DNA of 44,780 bases from assembly GCF_001424425.1 (NCBI RefSeq), contig NZ_LMPT01000011.1:1-44780 (forward strand). Direction: 5' to 3'. Made by a program: the position numbers and the translations under genes. The notes below the pieces were generated by a model. The model saw only the letters and a list, made by a program, of their open reading frames with translations. It was not told the DNA's origin and made no database searches. Shown here piece by piece: positions 34,136 through 41,736 of the stretch. The stretch comes from Acidovorax sp. Leaf191. Its GTDB lineage: Bacteria > Pseudomonadota > Gammaproteobacteria > Burkholderiales > Burkholderiaceae_C. The number at the start of each line of letters is the position of its first letter. The first letter of the stretch is position 1.

Positions 34136-35215
34136 TCACCGGTCGCGCGCATCCCGCAGCGCCAGCCAGCCTGCCACGGCCGTGAAGGCCACCACCACGG
34201 CCACGATGATCCAGAAGCCGTGCGGCTCGTCCGCCAGCGGCACGCCGCCCACGTTCATGCCGAACAGGCCCGCCAGGATGTTGATGGGCAGGGCCAGCAC
34301 CGTGACCACCGTCAGCACGAACAGGCTGCGGCTGTTGGCCTCCTGTACGCTCGCGGCGATCTCTTCCTGCAGCAGCTTGATGCGCTCCTGCAGGCCCTGC
34401 ATGTCGCGCAGCACCACCGAGAACTCTTCGGTCGAGTCGCGCAGCTCCTGCGCGTCGTCCGCCCCCATCCAGGCGGGCGGGTGCTGCAGCAGCCGAAAGA
34501 GCGCCGCAGGCTCCGGCGCCAGCAGCCGCTGCAGGCGTACCAGCAGCCGCCGCAGCACGCCCAGGCGGGCGCGCTTGTGGTCCAGGCGGCCTGCCAGCAG
34601 CGCGTCTTCCACATCGTCGATGCGCTGCGTCACGCCACGCACGATGTTCACCAGGCCCGACGCCTGCGTGCGCATCAGCTCGGCCAGCAGCCCCACGCTG
34701 GAGCGCGGCGCCTGCCCGCTGCGCACCGCCGTGCGCAAGGCATCCACCGACCGCAGGGGGCGCGTGCGCCCCGTCACCATCAGGTGCGGCGCCACGCTGG
34801 TCCACAGCGTGGCGATGTCCGACGGCTCGAACGCGAAGTCGAAATGCGCGTCGTTGAGCACCGCGATCAGCGTGTCGTCGTCGCGCTCGATGCGGGTAGA
34901 GACCGATCGGTCCTTGAGCGCGTCGAAGAACGCTTCGGGCAAGTGGGCATGCCGCTCCATCCAGCGCACGGCCTGGGCCTGGCTCAGGTTGAAGTGCAGC
35001 CACAGGAACTCGCCCTGGGCTGCGTCGGTGATGCCATGCGCCTGCAATGCCAGCCACTGGGCGGCCTGCACCGAGTCCACCTCCCGCGGCAGGGCGTCGT
35101 CGCCCAGCAGATAGCCGCAGATGAGCCCTGCGGCATCGCCACCATAGTTGAGGCTGGCGTGGAGGGCGCCCGGAACAGGCGGGCTGGGGGGAGCGGGGGT
35201 TGCAGGCGTGGGCAC
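34136..35215 (-). CDS. CorA/ZntB-family divalent-metal transporter
   Basis: A 359-residue inner-membrane channel or transporter. A long soluble N-terminal domain with helical stalks (to about residue 295) precedes two C-terminal membrane helices; the family motif GMNVGG follows the first (VLALPINILAGLFGMNVGG). Domain features (LWLHFNLSQAQAVRWM) match ZntB-like zinc transporters better than the Mg2+ transporter CorA. The metal is therefore probably zinc, by inference. It diverges from ppk2; the Pho-box repeat array lies 52 bp upstream of its start, so phosphate control of it is possible. Confidence 0.85.
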   Translation of the reverse strand: MPTPATPAPPSPPVPGALHASLNYGGDAAGLICGYLLGDDALPREVDSVQAAQWLALQAHGITDAAQGEFLWLHFNLSQAQAVRWMERHAHLPEAFFDALKDRSVSTRIERDDDTLIAVLNDAHFDFAFEPSDIATLWTSVAPHLMVTGRTRPLRSVDALRTAVRSGQAPRSSVGLLAELMRTQASGLVNIVRGVTQRIDDVEDALLAGRLDHKRARLGVLRRLLVRLQRLLAPEPAALFRLLQHPPAWMGADDAQELRDSTEEFSVVLRDMQGLQERIKLLQEEIAASVQEANSRSLFVLTVVTVLALPINILAGLFGMNVGGVPLADEPHGFWIIVAVVVAFTAVAGWLALRDARDR

Positions 35216-35266
35216 GGACGTGCATGATGGAGCGCCGTTGTGACGCTGCGGTGACAGATCATGGTG

Positions 35267-35295
35267 CTGTCATGCCGCTGTCACGGCAACGTCAC
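35267..35295 (+). promoter_or_regulatory. Pho box upstream of ppk2
   Basis: Three 7-bp units at 11-bp period: CTGTCAT (35267-35273), CTGTCAC (35278-35284) and ACGTCAC (35289-35295), separated by 4-bp spacers. The E. coli PhoB box has two or more CTGTCAT units at 11-bp period. It lies 46 bp before the ppk2 ATG and 52 bp from the divergent ZntB gene. Confidence 0.7.
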
Positions 35296-35341
35296 TCGCC
35301 GGGAGCACCATGGCGCTCTTTGTGTGAAGACCCTGACGCCC

Positions 35342-36256
35342 ATGCTCTACAACAACGCCCTCGACACCCAGGAACTGATGCAGCGCATCGCCAATGACCT
35401 GATCGACAGCTACGACGAAGAACTGGAGCTGGAGATCGAAGACCGCGAGGTGGATGACATCGGCGCGCCCACGGCCGCCGACAAGCTCGCACGCCAGCAG
35501 TATTTCAAGGAACTGTTCCGCCTGCAGGGCGAACTGGTCAAGCTGCAGGACTGGGTACAGCACAGCCGCGAGAAGGTGGTGATCCTGTTCGAGGGGCGCG
35601 ACGCCGCGGGCAAGGGCGGCGTGATCAAGCGCATCACCCAGCGCCTGAACCCCCGCGTGGCCCGCGTGGCCGCACTGCCCGCACCGAACGACCGCGAGCG
35701 CACGCAGTGGTACTTCCAGCGCTATGTGGCGCACCTGCCAGCCGCTGGCGAAATGGTGCTGTTCGACCGCAGCTGGTACAACCGCGCCGGCGTGGAGCGC
35801 GTGATGGGCTTTTGCTCGGACGACGAGTACGAAGAGTTCTTCCGCACCGTGCCCGAGTTCGAGAAGATGCTCGTGCGCTCGGGCATCCGCCTCATCAAGT
35901 ACTGGTTCTCCATCACCGACGAAGAGCAGCACCTGCGCTTTCTGGGCCGCATCCACGACCCGCTCAAGCAGTGGAAGCTCAGCCCCATGGACCTGGAGAG
36001 CCGGGTGCGCTGGGAGGCCTACACCAAGGCCAAGGAAACCATGCTCGAGCGCACCCACATCCCCGAAGCCCCCTGGTGGGTGGTGCAGGCCGTCGACAAG
36101 AAAAAGGCGCGGCTGAACTGCATCGCGCACCTGCTGTCGCAGATGCCGTATGAAGAGGTGCCGCACCCCACCGTGGTGCTGCCCGAGCGCGTGCGCAACC
36201 CCGAGTACCTGCGCCAGCCCGTGCCTGCGTCGATGTACGTGCCCGAGGTGTACTGA
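35342..36256 (+). CDS. ppk2: Polyphosphate kinase 2
   Basis: A 304-residue cytosolic kinase of the PPK2 family, which moves phosphate between polyphosphate and nucleotides. Walker A is GRDAAGKG (85-92) in FEGRDAAGKGGVIKRI, Walker B is VLFDRSWYNR (Asp141), and the lid has EKMLVRSGIRLIKYWFSI and RRI-type arginines. It is a single-domain enzyme by length. Start choice: ATG at 35342; an in-frame GTG at 35324 is also possible. A Pho box at 35267 predicts induction during phosphate starvation. Confidence 0.93.
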   Translation: MLYNNALDTQELMQRIANDLIDSYDEELELEIEDREVDDIGAPTAADKLARQQYFKELFRLQGELVKLQDWVQHSREKVVILFEGRDAAGKGGVIKRITQRLNPRVARVAALPAPNDRERTQWYFQRYVAHLPAAGEMVLFDRSWYNRAGVERVMGFCSDDEYEEFFRTVPEFEKMLVRSGIRLIKYWFSITDEEQHLRFLGRIHDPLKQWKLSPMDLESRVRWEAYTKAKETMLERTHIPEAPWWVVQAVDKKKARLNCIAHLLSQMPYEEVPHPTVVLPERVRNPEYLRQPVPASMYVPEVY

Positions 36257-36400
36257 GCCGCCTGGCTCAGGCAGCCTGGGCGGTGAGCGGCTCCAGGCGC
36301 CCGCCGGCTTGAGTGCCCTCTGCATGGGGCGATAGCCGGATCGGCTGCGGGCCTGTTGGATTGCTCGGCAAGTTGGCCGGCTCGCCGGCTCGCCGCTTGG

Positions 36401-36424
36401 CAGTTAGGCAGTTAGGCAGTTAGG
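36401..36424. repeat. Three tandem copies of an octamer, CAGTTAGG
   Basis: Perfect 3 x 8 bp array in the 288-bp gap after ppk2, preceded by a duplicated CCGGCTCG (36378 region). It resembles the CAGTAGCG array at 8554-8577. Confidence 0.85.
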
Positions 36425-36470
36425 CAGGTCCGCAGTGCGCTCGGTTGCTGGTTCAGCAAACCAATTGCGG

Positions 36471-36531
36471 TGCTACTATTTTTATAGCTGCTACCGCTTG
36501 CACATCAAGCGATAGGGCATCAAAAAATCAA
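36471..36531 (+). repeat. Comamonadaceae-type dispersed hairpin repeat, copy 4
   Basis: TGCTACTATTTTTATAGCTG, the central stem CGCTTG-cacat-CAAGCG, GATAGGGC and an A-rich end. It lies 14 bp from the 3' end of the receiver-like gene at 36545 and could be its transcription end in reverse orientation. Confidence 0.85.
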
Positions 36532-36544
36532 AATCCAGTGCGCG

Positions 36545-36934
36545 CTACGCCGTGCCTTTGAGCATCTGGATCGTCGAGATCACATCCCGCACCTTGAAGG
36601 GCTTGAGCAGCACGCGCCGCACCTGCAGGGCCTTCATCTGCACGGCGGTGGAGGCGTCGACCTGGTCCGTGGTGACGGCCACGGGCACCTGGGCGTCCAC
36701 CGCGAACTGGGCGCTGCGCACCCGCTCCAGCAAGGCCACCGCTTCGGCCACCTCATCCAGCGACACGATGACGCCCGAGAAGCCTTTGTTCGTCAACTGC
36801 TGCTGCGCGTTGCGCACGCTGTTGACCTGGCGCACCGGCGGCAGGTTCAGTTGGCGCGCGGTGGCCACGATGATGCTGCCCGTCAGCGAGCTGGGCTCGA
36901 CCAGCAGGATGTCTTGCTGCGAGGTGGGGCTCAT
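36545..36934 (-). CDS. Degenerate receiver-domain protein
   Basis: A 129-residue single-domain protein of response-regulator fold: ILLVEPSSLTGSIIVATARQL, an aligned strand GVIVSLDEV, and LLKPFKVRD with the conserved Lys. The usual phospho-acceptor Asp position at the end of strand 3 appears to be Ser (VIVS), and the acidic pair is reduced to one Glu, so normal phosphorylation is doubtful. Its ATG overlaps the GAF-protein stop (ATGA), so the two are coupled. It may act as a non-phosphorylated partner of the GAF protein. Confidence 0.72.
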   Translation of the reverse strand: MSPTSQQDILLVEPSSLTGSIIVATARQLNLPPVRQVNSVRNAQQQLTNKGFSGVIVSLDEVAEAVALLERVRSAQFAVDAQVPVAVTTDQVDASTAVQMKALQVRRVLLKPFKVRDVISTIQMLKGTA

Positions 36935-37437
36935 GGGGCCACCTCCTCGCGGGCGCGGCGCACCAGTTCTTCCACCGCCAGGTCGCGCAGTGACCCGAGG
37001 ATGGCCAGGTCGACCTCGTCGAGTTGGCGCGGTGTGCGGTCGATCAGGCACAGCGTGCCGATGTTCTGCCCGCCCGGCATCTTGAGCGGCGCACCGGCGT
37101 AGAACTGGATGTGGGGGTCGCCGGTGACCATGGGGTTGTCGGCAAAGCGGTCGTCCAGCGTCACATCGGGCACCACCATGGTCTCGTCCTGCAGGATGGC
37201 GTGGCCGCAAAACGAGATGCCGCGCCCGGTCTCGCACACGTCCAGCCCGACGCGGGCCTTGAACCACTGTCGGTCTTCGTCGATGAGCGACAGCAGCACG
37301 ATGGGCATGTCGAACTCGTCGGCAGCGAAAGCGGTGAGCCGGTCGAAGCGCTCTTCGGGTGGGGTGTCCAGGATCAGCAGCTGGCGCAGGGCCTGCAGGC
37401 GGTCATCCTCGTTGGCGGGGCGAGGGGGCTCTTTCAT
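36931..37437 (-). CDS. GAF-domain protein
   Basis: 168 residues of one GAF domain: FDRLTAFAADEFDMPIVLLSL, ARVGLDVCETGRGISFCGHAIL, VTLDDRFADNPMVTG, FYAGAPLKMPGGQNIGTLCLID. GAF domains sense small ligands or light, or serve as dimerisation modules; ligand here is unknown. No output domain is in the same chain, so signal would pass to a partner, most likely the coupled degenerate receiver directly downstream (overlap ATGA). The two form a small signalling operon. Confidence 0.85.
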   Translation of the reverse strand: MKEPPRPANEDDRLQALRQLLILDTPPEERFDRLTAFAADEFDMPIVLLSLIDEDRQWFKARVGLDVCETGRGISFCGHAILQDETMVVPDVTLDDRFADNPMVTGDPHIQFYAGAPLKMPGGQNIGTLCLIDRTPRQLDEVDLAILGSLRDLAVEELVRRAREEVAP

Positions 37438-37511
37438 GGCGGTGTGGGGTAGCAGTCGCGATGGCGTCGATTATGGCCGTGGCTGTGGCCACTGCGCGGG
37501 CACCTCGTGGG

Positions 37512-38528
37512 TCAGTGGGGTTGACCCCGCCCCGCGCCCTGGGAGGGCGTGCCGCCCCGGCCGAACTGGTGCCAGGCGCGGCGCAACTGCGTGTCGGAGC
37601 TGAAGCCCGCCATCTGCGCCGCCTGCGTCACGTTGCGCCCGGACTGCAGCGCCGCCTCGGCCGTGGCCAGGCGGATGCGGCGCAGGTAGGCCAGCGGGGC
37701 AATGCCCGCATGCTCCAGAAACAGCCGCGTGAGGTGCCGCGGCGAGGTATGCGCCACCTCGGCCATGGCGGGCACGCTCCACTGGGCTTGGGGCTGCTGG
37801 CCCACGGCGTCCTGCACGCGGTGCAGGGCGGCGTGCAGGTGGTTGCGGTGGTGCAGAAACGGCGAGAACTGCGGGTCATCCGGCCCGCGGCGCAGCACGA
37901 TCACCATGGCCTGCGCCACCTGCACCGCCACCGTGGGGCCGCACAGGTCCGAAATGCGGTGCAGCAGCAGGTCGATGCCGGTGGTGACGCCCGCGCTGGT
38001 GTACACCGGCCCGTCGGTCACGAACACGCGGTTGGCGGCCACGTCGCAGCGCGGGTCCACCTCGGCCAGCTCGTCCAGGTGCAGATGGTGCGTGGTGGCG
38101 TGCCGCCCGGTCAGTAGCCCCGCGTGCGCCGCCAGCACGGCACCCGCGCACACGGTCACCAGTTCCAGCTGCCCGGCCACCAGCCGCAGGCCGCGCAGCC
38201 AGTGCAGCAGCGCCTGCGCTTCTTGGCCGCTCACATCGATGCGCTGGCCCACCAGGCCGACCAGCACCACCCACGCCGGGCTGGGCAGCGTGTCGGGCAG
38301 CGGTGCCAGCCCGCTGATCGCGACCCCCACCGACGAGAGTGACTCGGGCGTGGGGCTCACGAAGTGCTGCACGAATCGCTCGGGCAAGCCGCGCGCGCGC
38401 AAGGTCTGGTTGGCGATGCGCAGTGCCTCGGCCGGGCCCGCCCAGTCCAGCACCAGGCTGCCGGGCAGCAGGGCGAAGTAGACGTGGATGGGGGTGGGGG
38501 TGGGTGGGGTCAGGGCTGCGGGTTCCAT
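37512..38528 (-). CDS. GlxA/AraC-family transcriptional regulator with DJ-1-like domain
   Basis: A 338-residue two-domain regulator. The N-terminal half is a DJ-1/PfpI-like fold (VYFALLPGSLVLDWAGPAEAL, then LVTVCAGAVLAAHAG with the family Cys), and the C-terminal half is an AraC HTH pair (WSVPAMAEVAHTSPRHLTRLF and VTQAAQMAGFSSDTQLRRAW). This is the GlxA-type architecture. Its start overlaps the 3' end of the PfpI gene by 19 bp. It is the third gene of an operon with the nitrilase-superfamily hydrolase and the PfpI protein and probably regulates them. Confidence 0.88.
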   Translation of the reverse strand: MEPAALTPPTPTPIHVYFALLPGSLVLDWAGPAEALRIANQTLRARGLPERFVQHFVSPTPESLSSVGVAISGLAPLPDTLPSPAWVVLVGLVGQRIDVSGQEAQALLHWLRGLRLVAGQLELVTVCAGAVLAAHAGLLTGRHATTHHLHLDELAEVDPRCDVAANRVFVTDGPVYTSAGVTTGIDLLLHRISDLCGPTVAVQVAQAMVIVLRRGPDDPQFSPFLHHRNHLHAALHRVQDAVGQQPQAQWSVPAMAEVAHTSPRHLTRLFLEHAGIAPLAYLRRIRLATAEAALQSGRNVTQAAQMAGFSSDTQLRRAWHQFGRGGTPSQGAGRGQPH

Positions 38529-39139
38529 GGCGTGTCCAATTGGCGGGCAGTGCGCTTTGACAGCGCCTCGCTCACCAGGCGCGTCACCAGATGCAGGCTC
38601 ATGTCGATGCCCGCGCTGATGCCGGCCGACGTGACCAGGGCGCCCCGGTCCACCCAGCGCACATTCTCTCGCACGTCGAGCGCCGGAAACTGCGCGCGCA
38701 GGTCGGCAATGTCTTCCCAGTGCGTGGTCACAGGCCCGTCGGTGACCACGCCGGCTGCCGCCAGGATGAACGCGCCGGTGCACACCGACGCCGTGATCTG
38801 CGCGCCGCGCGCCGCCTGGGCGACCCAGGCACGGGTCTGGGCGCAGGCTGCGGCGGCATCCACCACGCCGCCGGGCACGATGAGCACGTCGGGCGCCGTG
38901 GCGGTGGTGAAGTCGGCGTCCGGCAGCACGCGCAGGCCGGCACGCGCCTGCACGGGCGCCAGGCTTCGGGCCACGCACTGCACGGCAAACGGCGCGGGTG
39001 CGCCGGGCTGCAGGCGCTGCTGCATGCGCGTGGCGGTGGTGAACACTTCGTAGGGGCCACCCAGGTCCAGCGCTTCCACCTCGTCGAAGACGAGGATGGC
39101 GATGTTCAGGGGGTGTGGAGCTGCAGTGATTGAGGTCAT
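38510..39139 (-). CDS. DJ-1/PfpI-family protein, isonitrile-hydratase-like
   Basis: A 209-residue single-domain DJ-1/PfpI protein. LNIAILVFDEVEALDLGGPYEVF carries Asp25 and VCTGAFILAAAG the nucleophile-elbow Cys120; both positions match residues that are catalytic in the bacterial isonitrile hydratase group (Asp and Cys). Isonitrile hydratases convert an isocyanide to an N-substituted formamide. Substrate here is not shown. Its start overlaps the nitrilase stop (ATGA, 39136-39139) and its end overlaps the araC gene, so all three are coupled. Confidence 0.82.
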   Translation of the reverse strand: MTSITAAPHPLNIAILVFDEVEALDLGGPYEVFTTATRMQQRLQPGAPAPFAVQCVARSLAPVQARAGLRVLPDADFTTATAPDVLIVPGGVVDAAAACAQTRAWVAQAARGAQITASVCTGAFILAAAGVVTDGPVTTHWEDIADLRAQFPALDVRENVRWVDRGALVTSAGISAGIDMSLHLVTRLVSEALSKRTARQLDTPWNPQP

Positions 39140-39921
39140 GGCCGTGGTGAAGTCGAAGAAAAGACGTAGCGCGGGTAGGTGGCCTGCGCGGCGGCCGGGG
39201 CCTGCAGGTCCAGGTCGACCGTGCAAAACGGCTGCGCGGGCGAGGTGCGCGCCAGCAGCGCGCCGTCGGGGCTGATGACCCAGCCCGCGCCGCCGTAGGT
39301 GCCGGCGGCGGTGTCCACGCGGTTGGACGACAGGCTGTAGGCCCCGGTGCGTGCGGCGGCCACGGTGCCCACGGCCAGCCACTTGGCGGTGGTGGCGGCA
39401 GCCGTCGCGCGCGGCGACAGGATGGCCTGCACGCCACCCAGCGCGGCGTAGTCGCCGTAGGTGTCCAGGGCCCAGAGTTCGGAGCAGATGTTGAGCCCGA
39501 ACGCGAGCGCCCCGGCGTCAAAGCGGGGAAAGGCCGCATCGCCGCGCTCGAACCAGTGTGCCTCCCAGCCGCCGGGCTCGTCAGGCAGGTGGAACTTGCG
39601 CCGCAGCGGCGTGTAGCCGCCCAGGCGCGACCAGGCAAAGCCTTCGTTGAGGCGCCGCCCGCCCACCGTGACCGGGCGTGCGCCCACCACCCAGTCCGCG
39701 CCCAGCTCGTGCAGGCGCGCCTGCCAGGCATCGCTCAGCGCCACGGCGGCATCCCAGCGGGCGGGGTCCGGGGGCAGGGTCTCCCACACGGGCTCGACGA
39801 ACGCAAACTCGGGCAGCAGCACCAGCGTCGACCGCTCGGCGCGGGTGTGCGCGCACAGCGCCGCCCAGGCGCGGTCGAGCAGCGCGGGGAGGTGGGGGAG
39901 TTCACAGACGGTGGCGCGCAT
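39136..39921 (-). CDS. Nitrilase-superfamily carbon-nitrogen hydrolase
   Basis: A 261-residue hydrolase with the Glu-Lys-Cys triad: Glu38 in LVLLPEFAF, Lys109 in LRRKFHLPDE and Cys146 in FGLNICSELW. The fold hydrolyses nitriles or amides (or makes/cleaves C-N bonds in other families). It is compact, with no extra domain. The start at 39921 is used because the fold begins there; in-frame ATGs at 39960, 39981 and 40005 are possible. It is first in the operon with PfpI and AraC genes. Which amide or nitrile is cleaved is unknown. Confidence 0.82.
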   Translation of the reverse strand: MRATVCELPHLPALLDRAWAALCAHTRAERSTLVLLPEFAFVEPVWETLPPDPARWDAAVALSDAWQARLHELGADWVVGARPVTVGGRRLNEGFAWSRLGGYTPLRRKFHLPDEPGGWEAHWFERGDAAFPRFDAGALAFGLNICSELWALDTYGDYAALGGVQAILSPRATAAATTAKWLAVGTVAAARTGAYSLSSNRVDTAAGTYGGAGWVISPDGALLARTSPAQPFCTVDLDLQAPAAAQATYPRYVFSSTSPRP

Positions 39922-40382
39922 GATGGTGGGTCCTGGTGTGTGGGTTTTTGGGTGATCCATCGGGCATCCGTCCAGCGTCATCACGGTGCCATCACTATGG
40001 GACATCGCAGTGAGACGGGGCGGATGCCATGGTTCAAGGCATGGCGCCTATGGTGCCTGGCCTCCAGGTACACGTCCGAACCCCGCGGGACAGGTTTCGA
40101 TCAAATTGAGACATCCCGCAGGCCCGATGGGCGGACCCGGCGCACGCCACCGTCCACGGCGCAGTTGAAGGACTTGGAATATGGCAAAAAATGGCCTCTA
40201 CCGCTTGCCTGGATTACGCTAGAAGCTATCAAATTGATAGTGGATGCGCGCAGGGCCCGAGATGCTGTTAAGGTGGCTAGGGTTTTCCCTTATCTGTCGA
40301 TCACGCTTTTCTCCAGCGCCCTCGTCATCGAGGCCTCCCCGACACCGCCTCTGCCACTGCCTCTACCGCTTCATCCACACCC
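39922..40382. other. 461-bp spacer between divergent hydrolase and esterase genes
   Basis: It holds the N-terminal alternatives of the nitrilase-type gene, the promoter region of both flanking transcription units and the reversed repeat at 40183-40240. I see no protein gene of its own. A partial GC-poor stretch (about 40180-40310) coincides with the repeat. Confidence 0.5.
40183..40240 (-). repeat. Comamonadaceae-type dispersed hairpin repeat, copy 5 (reverse)
   Basis: Read on the minus strand it has TATCAATTTGATAGC, a worn stem, GCAAGCGGTAGAGGCCATTTTTTGCC. Together with copy 6 it flanks the esterase gene at 40383-41555, both in reverse orientation. Confidence 0.82.
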
Positions 40383-41555
40383 ATGGCCCGACGTTCACGC
40401 ATGTTCTCCCTGTCGGCGCTGACGCGGGCGTACCAGCGCAACCTCAAGGCCCTGGTGCGCGCCACGCGGCCCGCGGCCACGCCCAAGAAGACCAAATCGC
40501 TGAAGGCGGTGTCGCCCTTGCGGGCAGGGGCTTTGGCCCCCGCGCGGGCGCCTGCGGCCCCACGCAGTGCCAGCCGCGTGCGCAAGCCGCGGGTGGCGGC
40601 GGTGCGGGGCGAGTGGCTGGCCGGCGTGGCCCCGGGGCCGGCCGGGGCGCGGCGCTACCACCTGTTCGTGCCGCCGGGGTTGGTGGCACGGCCTGGCGAG
40701 ACCTTTCCGCTCCTGGTGATGCTGCACGGCTGCGGCCAGACGGGGCGCGATCTGGCCGTGTCGTCGCGCATGAACCGGCTGGCCGCGCGCGAGCGCTTCC
40801 TGGTGCTGTACCCCGAACAGGAGCGCGTGGCCAACGCACACGGCTGCTGGAACTGGTTCGAACGCCGCAGCGGCAAGGCCGAGGCCGAAGCGGCCACGCT
40901 GCTGGCTGCCGTCGACAAGGTGGCCCGCCGCCAGCCGGTGGACCTGTCGCGCGTGGGAGTGGCGGGCTTGTCGGCGGGGGCCAGCATGGCGGTGCTCATG
41001 GCGGCCACCTACCCCCACCGGTTCTGCGCAGTGGCCATGCACTCGGGGGTGGCCCCGGGCACGGCAGAGTCCGCTGCCACCGCCATGGCCGCGATGGGCG
41101 GACGGCGCGAGGCGCAGTTGCCCGAGCCCGTGCTGGGGGCTGCGGCCGATCTGCCTGCGCAGCCCCGCGGTGCCACGGCCACGGCCGCCGCCGCAGTGGC
41201 CGCAGGCGCGCCGGGGGCCGCCGCCGCGCTGCCCCCCCTGCTGGTACTGCACGGCAACGCCGACAGCGTGGTGTCGGTGCGCAATGCCACCGCCACGGCG
41301 GCGCTGTGGGCCGACAAGCTGGGTGCCCGCGCCGGGGCGGTGCGCATCCTGCAGCGCGGGCAACGCCACGCCACGCAGGTGACGGAGTTCAAGGCCCGCG
41401 GCCGCACCGTGGTGGCACTGCGCGAGGTAGTGGGCCTGGCGCACGCATGGAGCGGCGGCGCGGCCGACCAGCCCTACAGCGACCCGGCCGGGCCCGATGC
41501 GTCCGCGCTCATCTGGGCTTTTGTGGCCAAACAGTTCGATCGCAGGAAAGCCTGA
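40383..41555 (+). CDS. PHB-depolymerase-like extracellular esterase family protein
   Basis: A 390-residue alpha/beta hydrolase of the polyhydroxybutyrate-depolymerase/LpqC group. The oxyanion-side motif is LLVMLHGCGQT, the nucleophile elbow is GLSAGAS with Ser197, then HGNADSVV with Asp294 and AHAWSGG with His354, giving a complete triad; CWNWFE also fits the family. Residues 1-70 are Arg/Lys/Ala-rich with no clear signal peptide, so location is uncertain. It may cleave polyester or feruloyl-type esters; substrate is not shown. No other PHB genes are adjacent. Confidence 0.85.
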   Translation: MARRSRMFSLSALTRAYQRNLKALVRATRPAATPKKTKSLKAVSPLRAGALAPARAPAAPRSASRVRKPRVAAVRGEWLAGVAPGPAGARRYHLFVPPGLVARPGETFPLLVMLHGCGQTGRDLAVSSRMNRLAARERFLVLYPEQERVANAHGCWNWFERRSGKAEAEAATLLAAVDKVARRQPVDLSRVGVAGLSAGASMAVLMAATYPHRFCAVAMHSGVAPGTAESAATAMAAMGGRREAQLPEPVLGAAADLPAQPRGATATAAAAVAAGAPGAAAALPPLLVLHGNADSVVSVRNATATAALWADKLGARAGAVRILQRGQRHATQVTEFKARGRTVVALREVVGLAHAWSGGAADQPYSDPAGPDASALIWAFVAKQFDRRKA

Positions 41556-41613
41556 TCAAAAACAGCGGCTGGCGCTTGATGGACAAGCGCTGGAAGCTAT
41601 GCTTTTGGTAGCG
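41556..41613 (-). repeat. Comamonadaceae-type dispersed hairpin repeat, copy 6 (reverse)
   Basis: It starts at the base after the esterase stop codon. The central hairpin CGCTTG-atgga-CAAGCG is perfect, followed by a GAAGCTATGC block. Its placement directly after a stop, as in copy 1, would suit a 3'-end function. Confidence 0.88.
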
Positions 41614-41736
41614 TCTGGCGCGGGTGTCCGGCGCGGTGTCGGGCGCAACGCAGGTCAGCCCGTTCGATCCATCCAGGCAGAGGGCCGGCCGTGCCGCGGC
41701 GCATGCGCCCGGCCTCCCGCCCGCCCGTCTTTTTTT

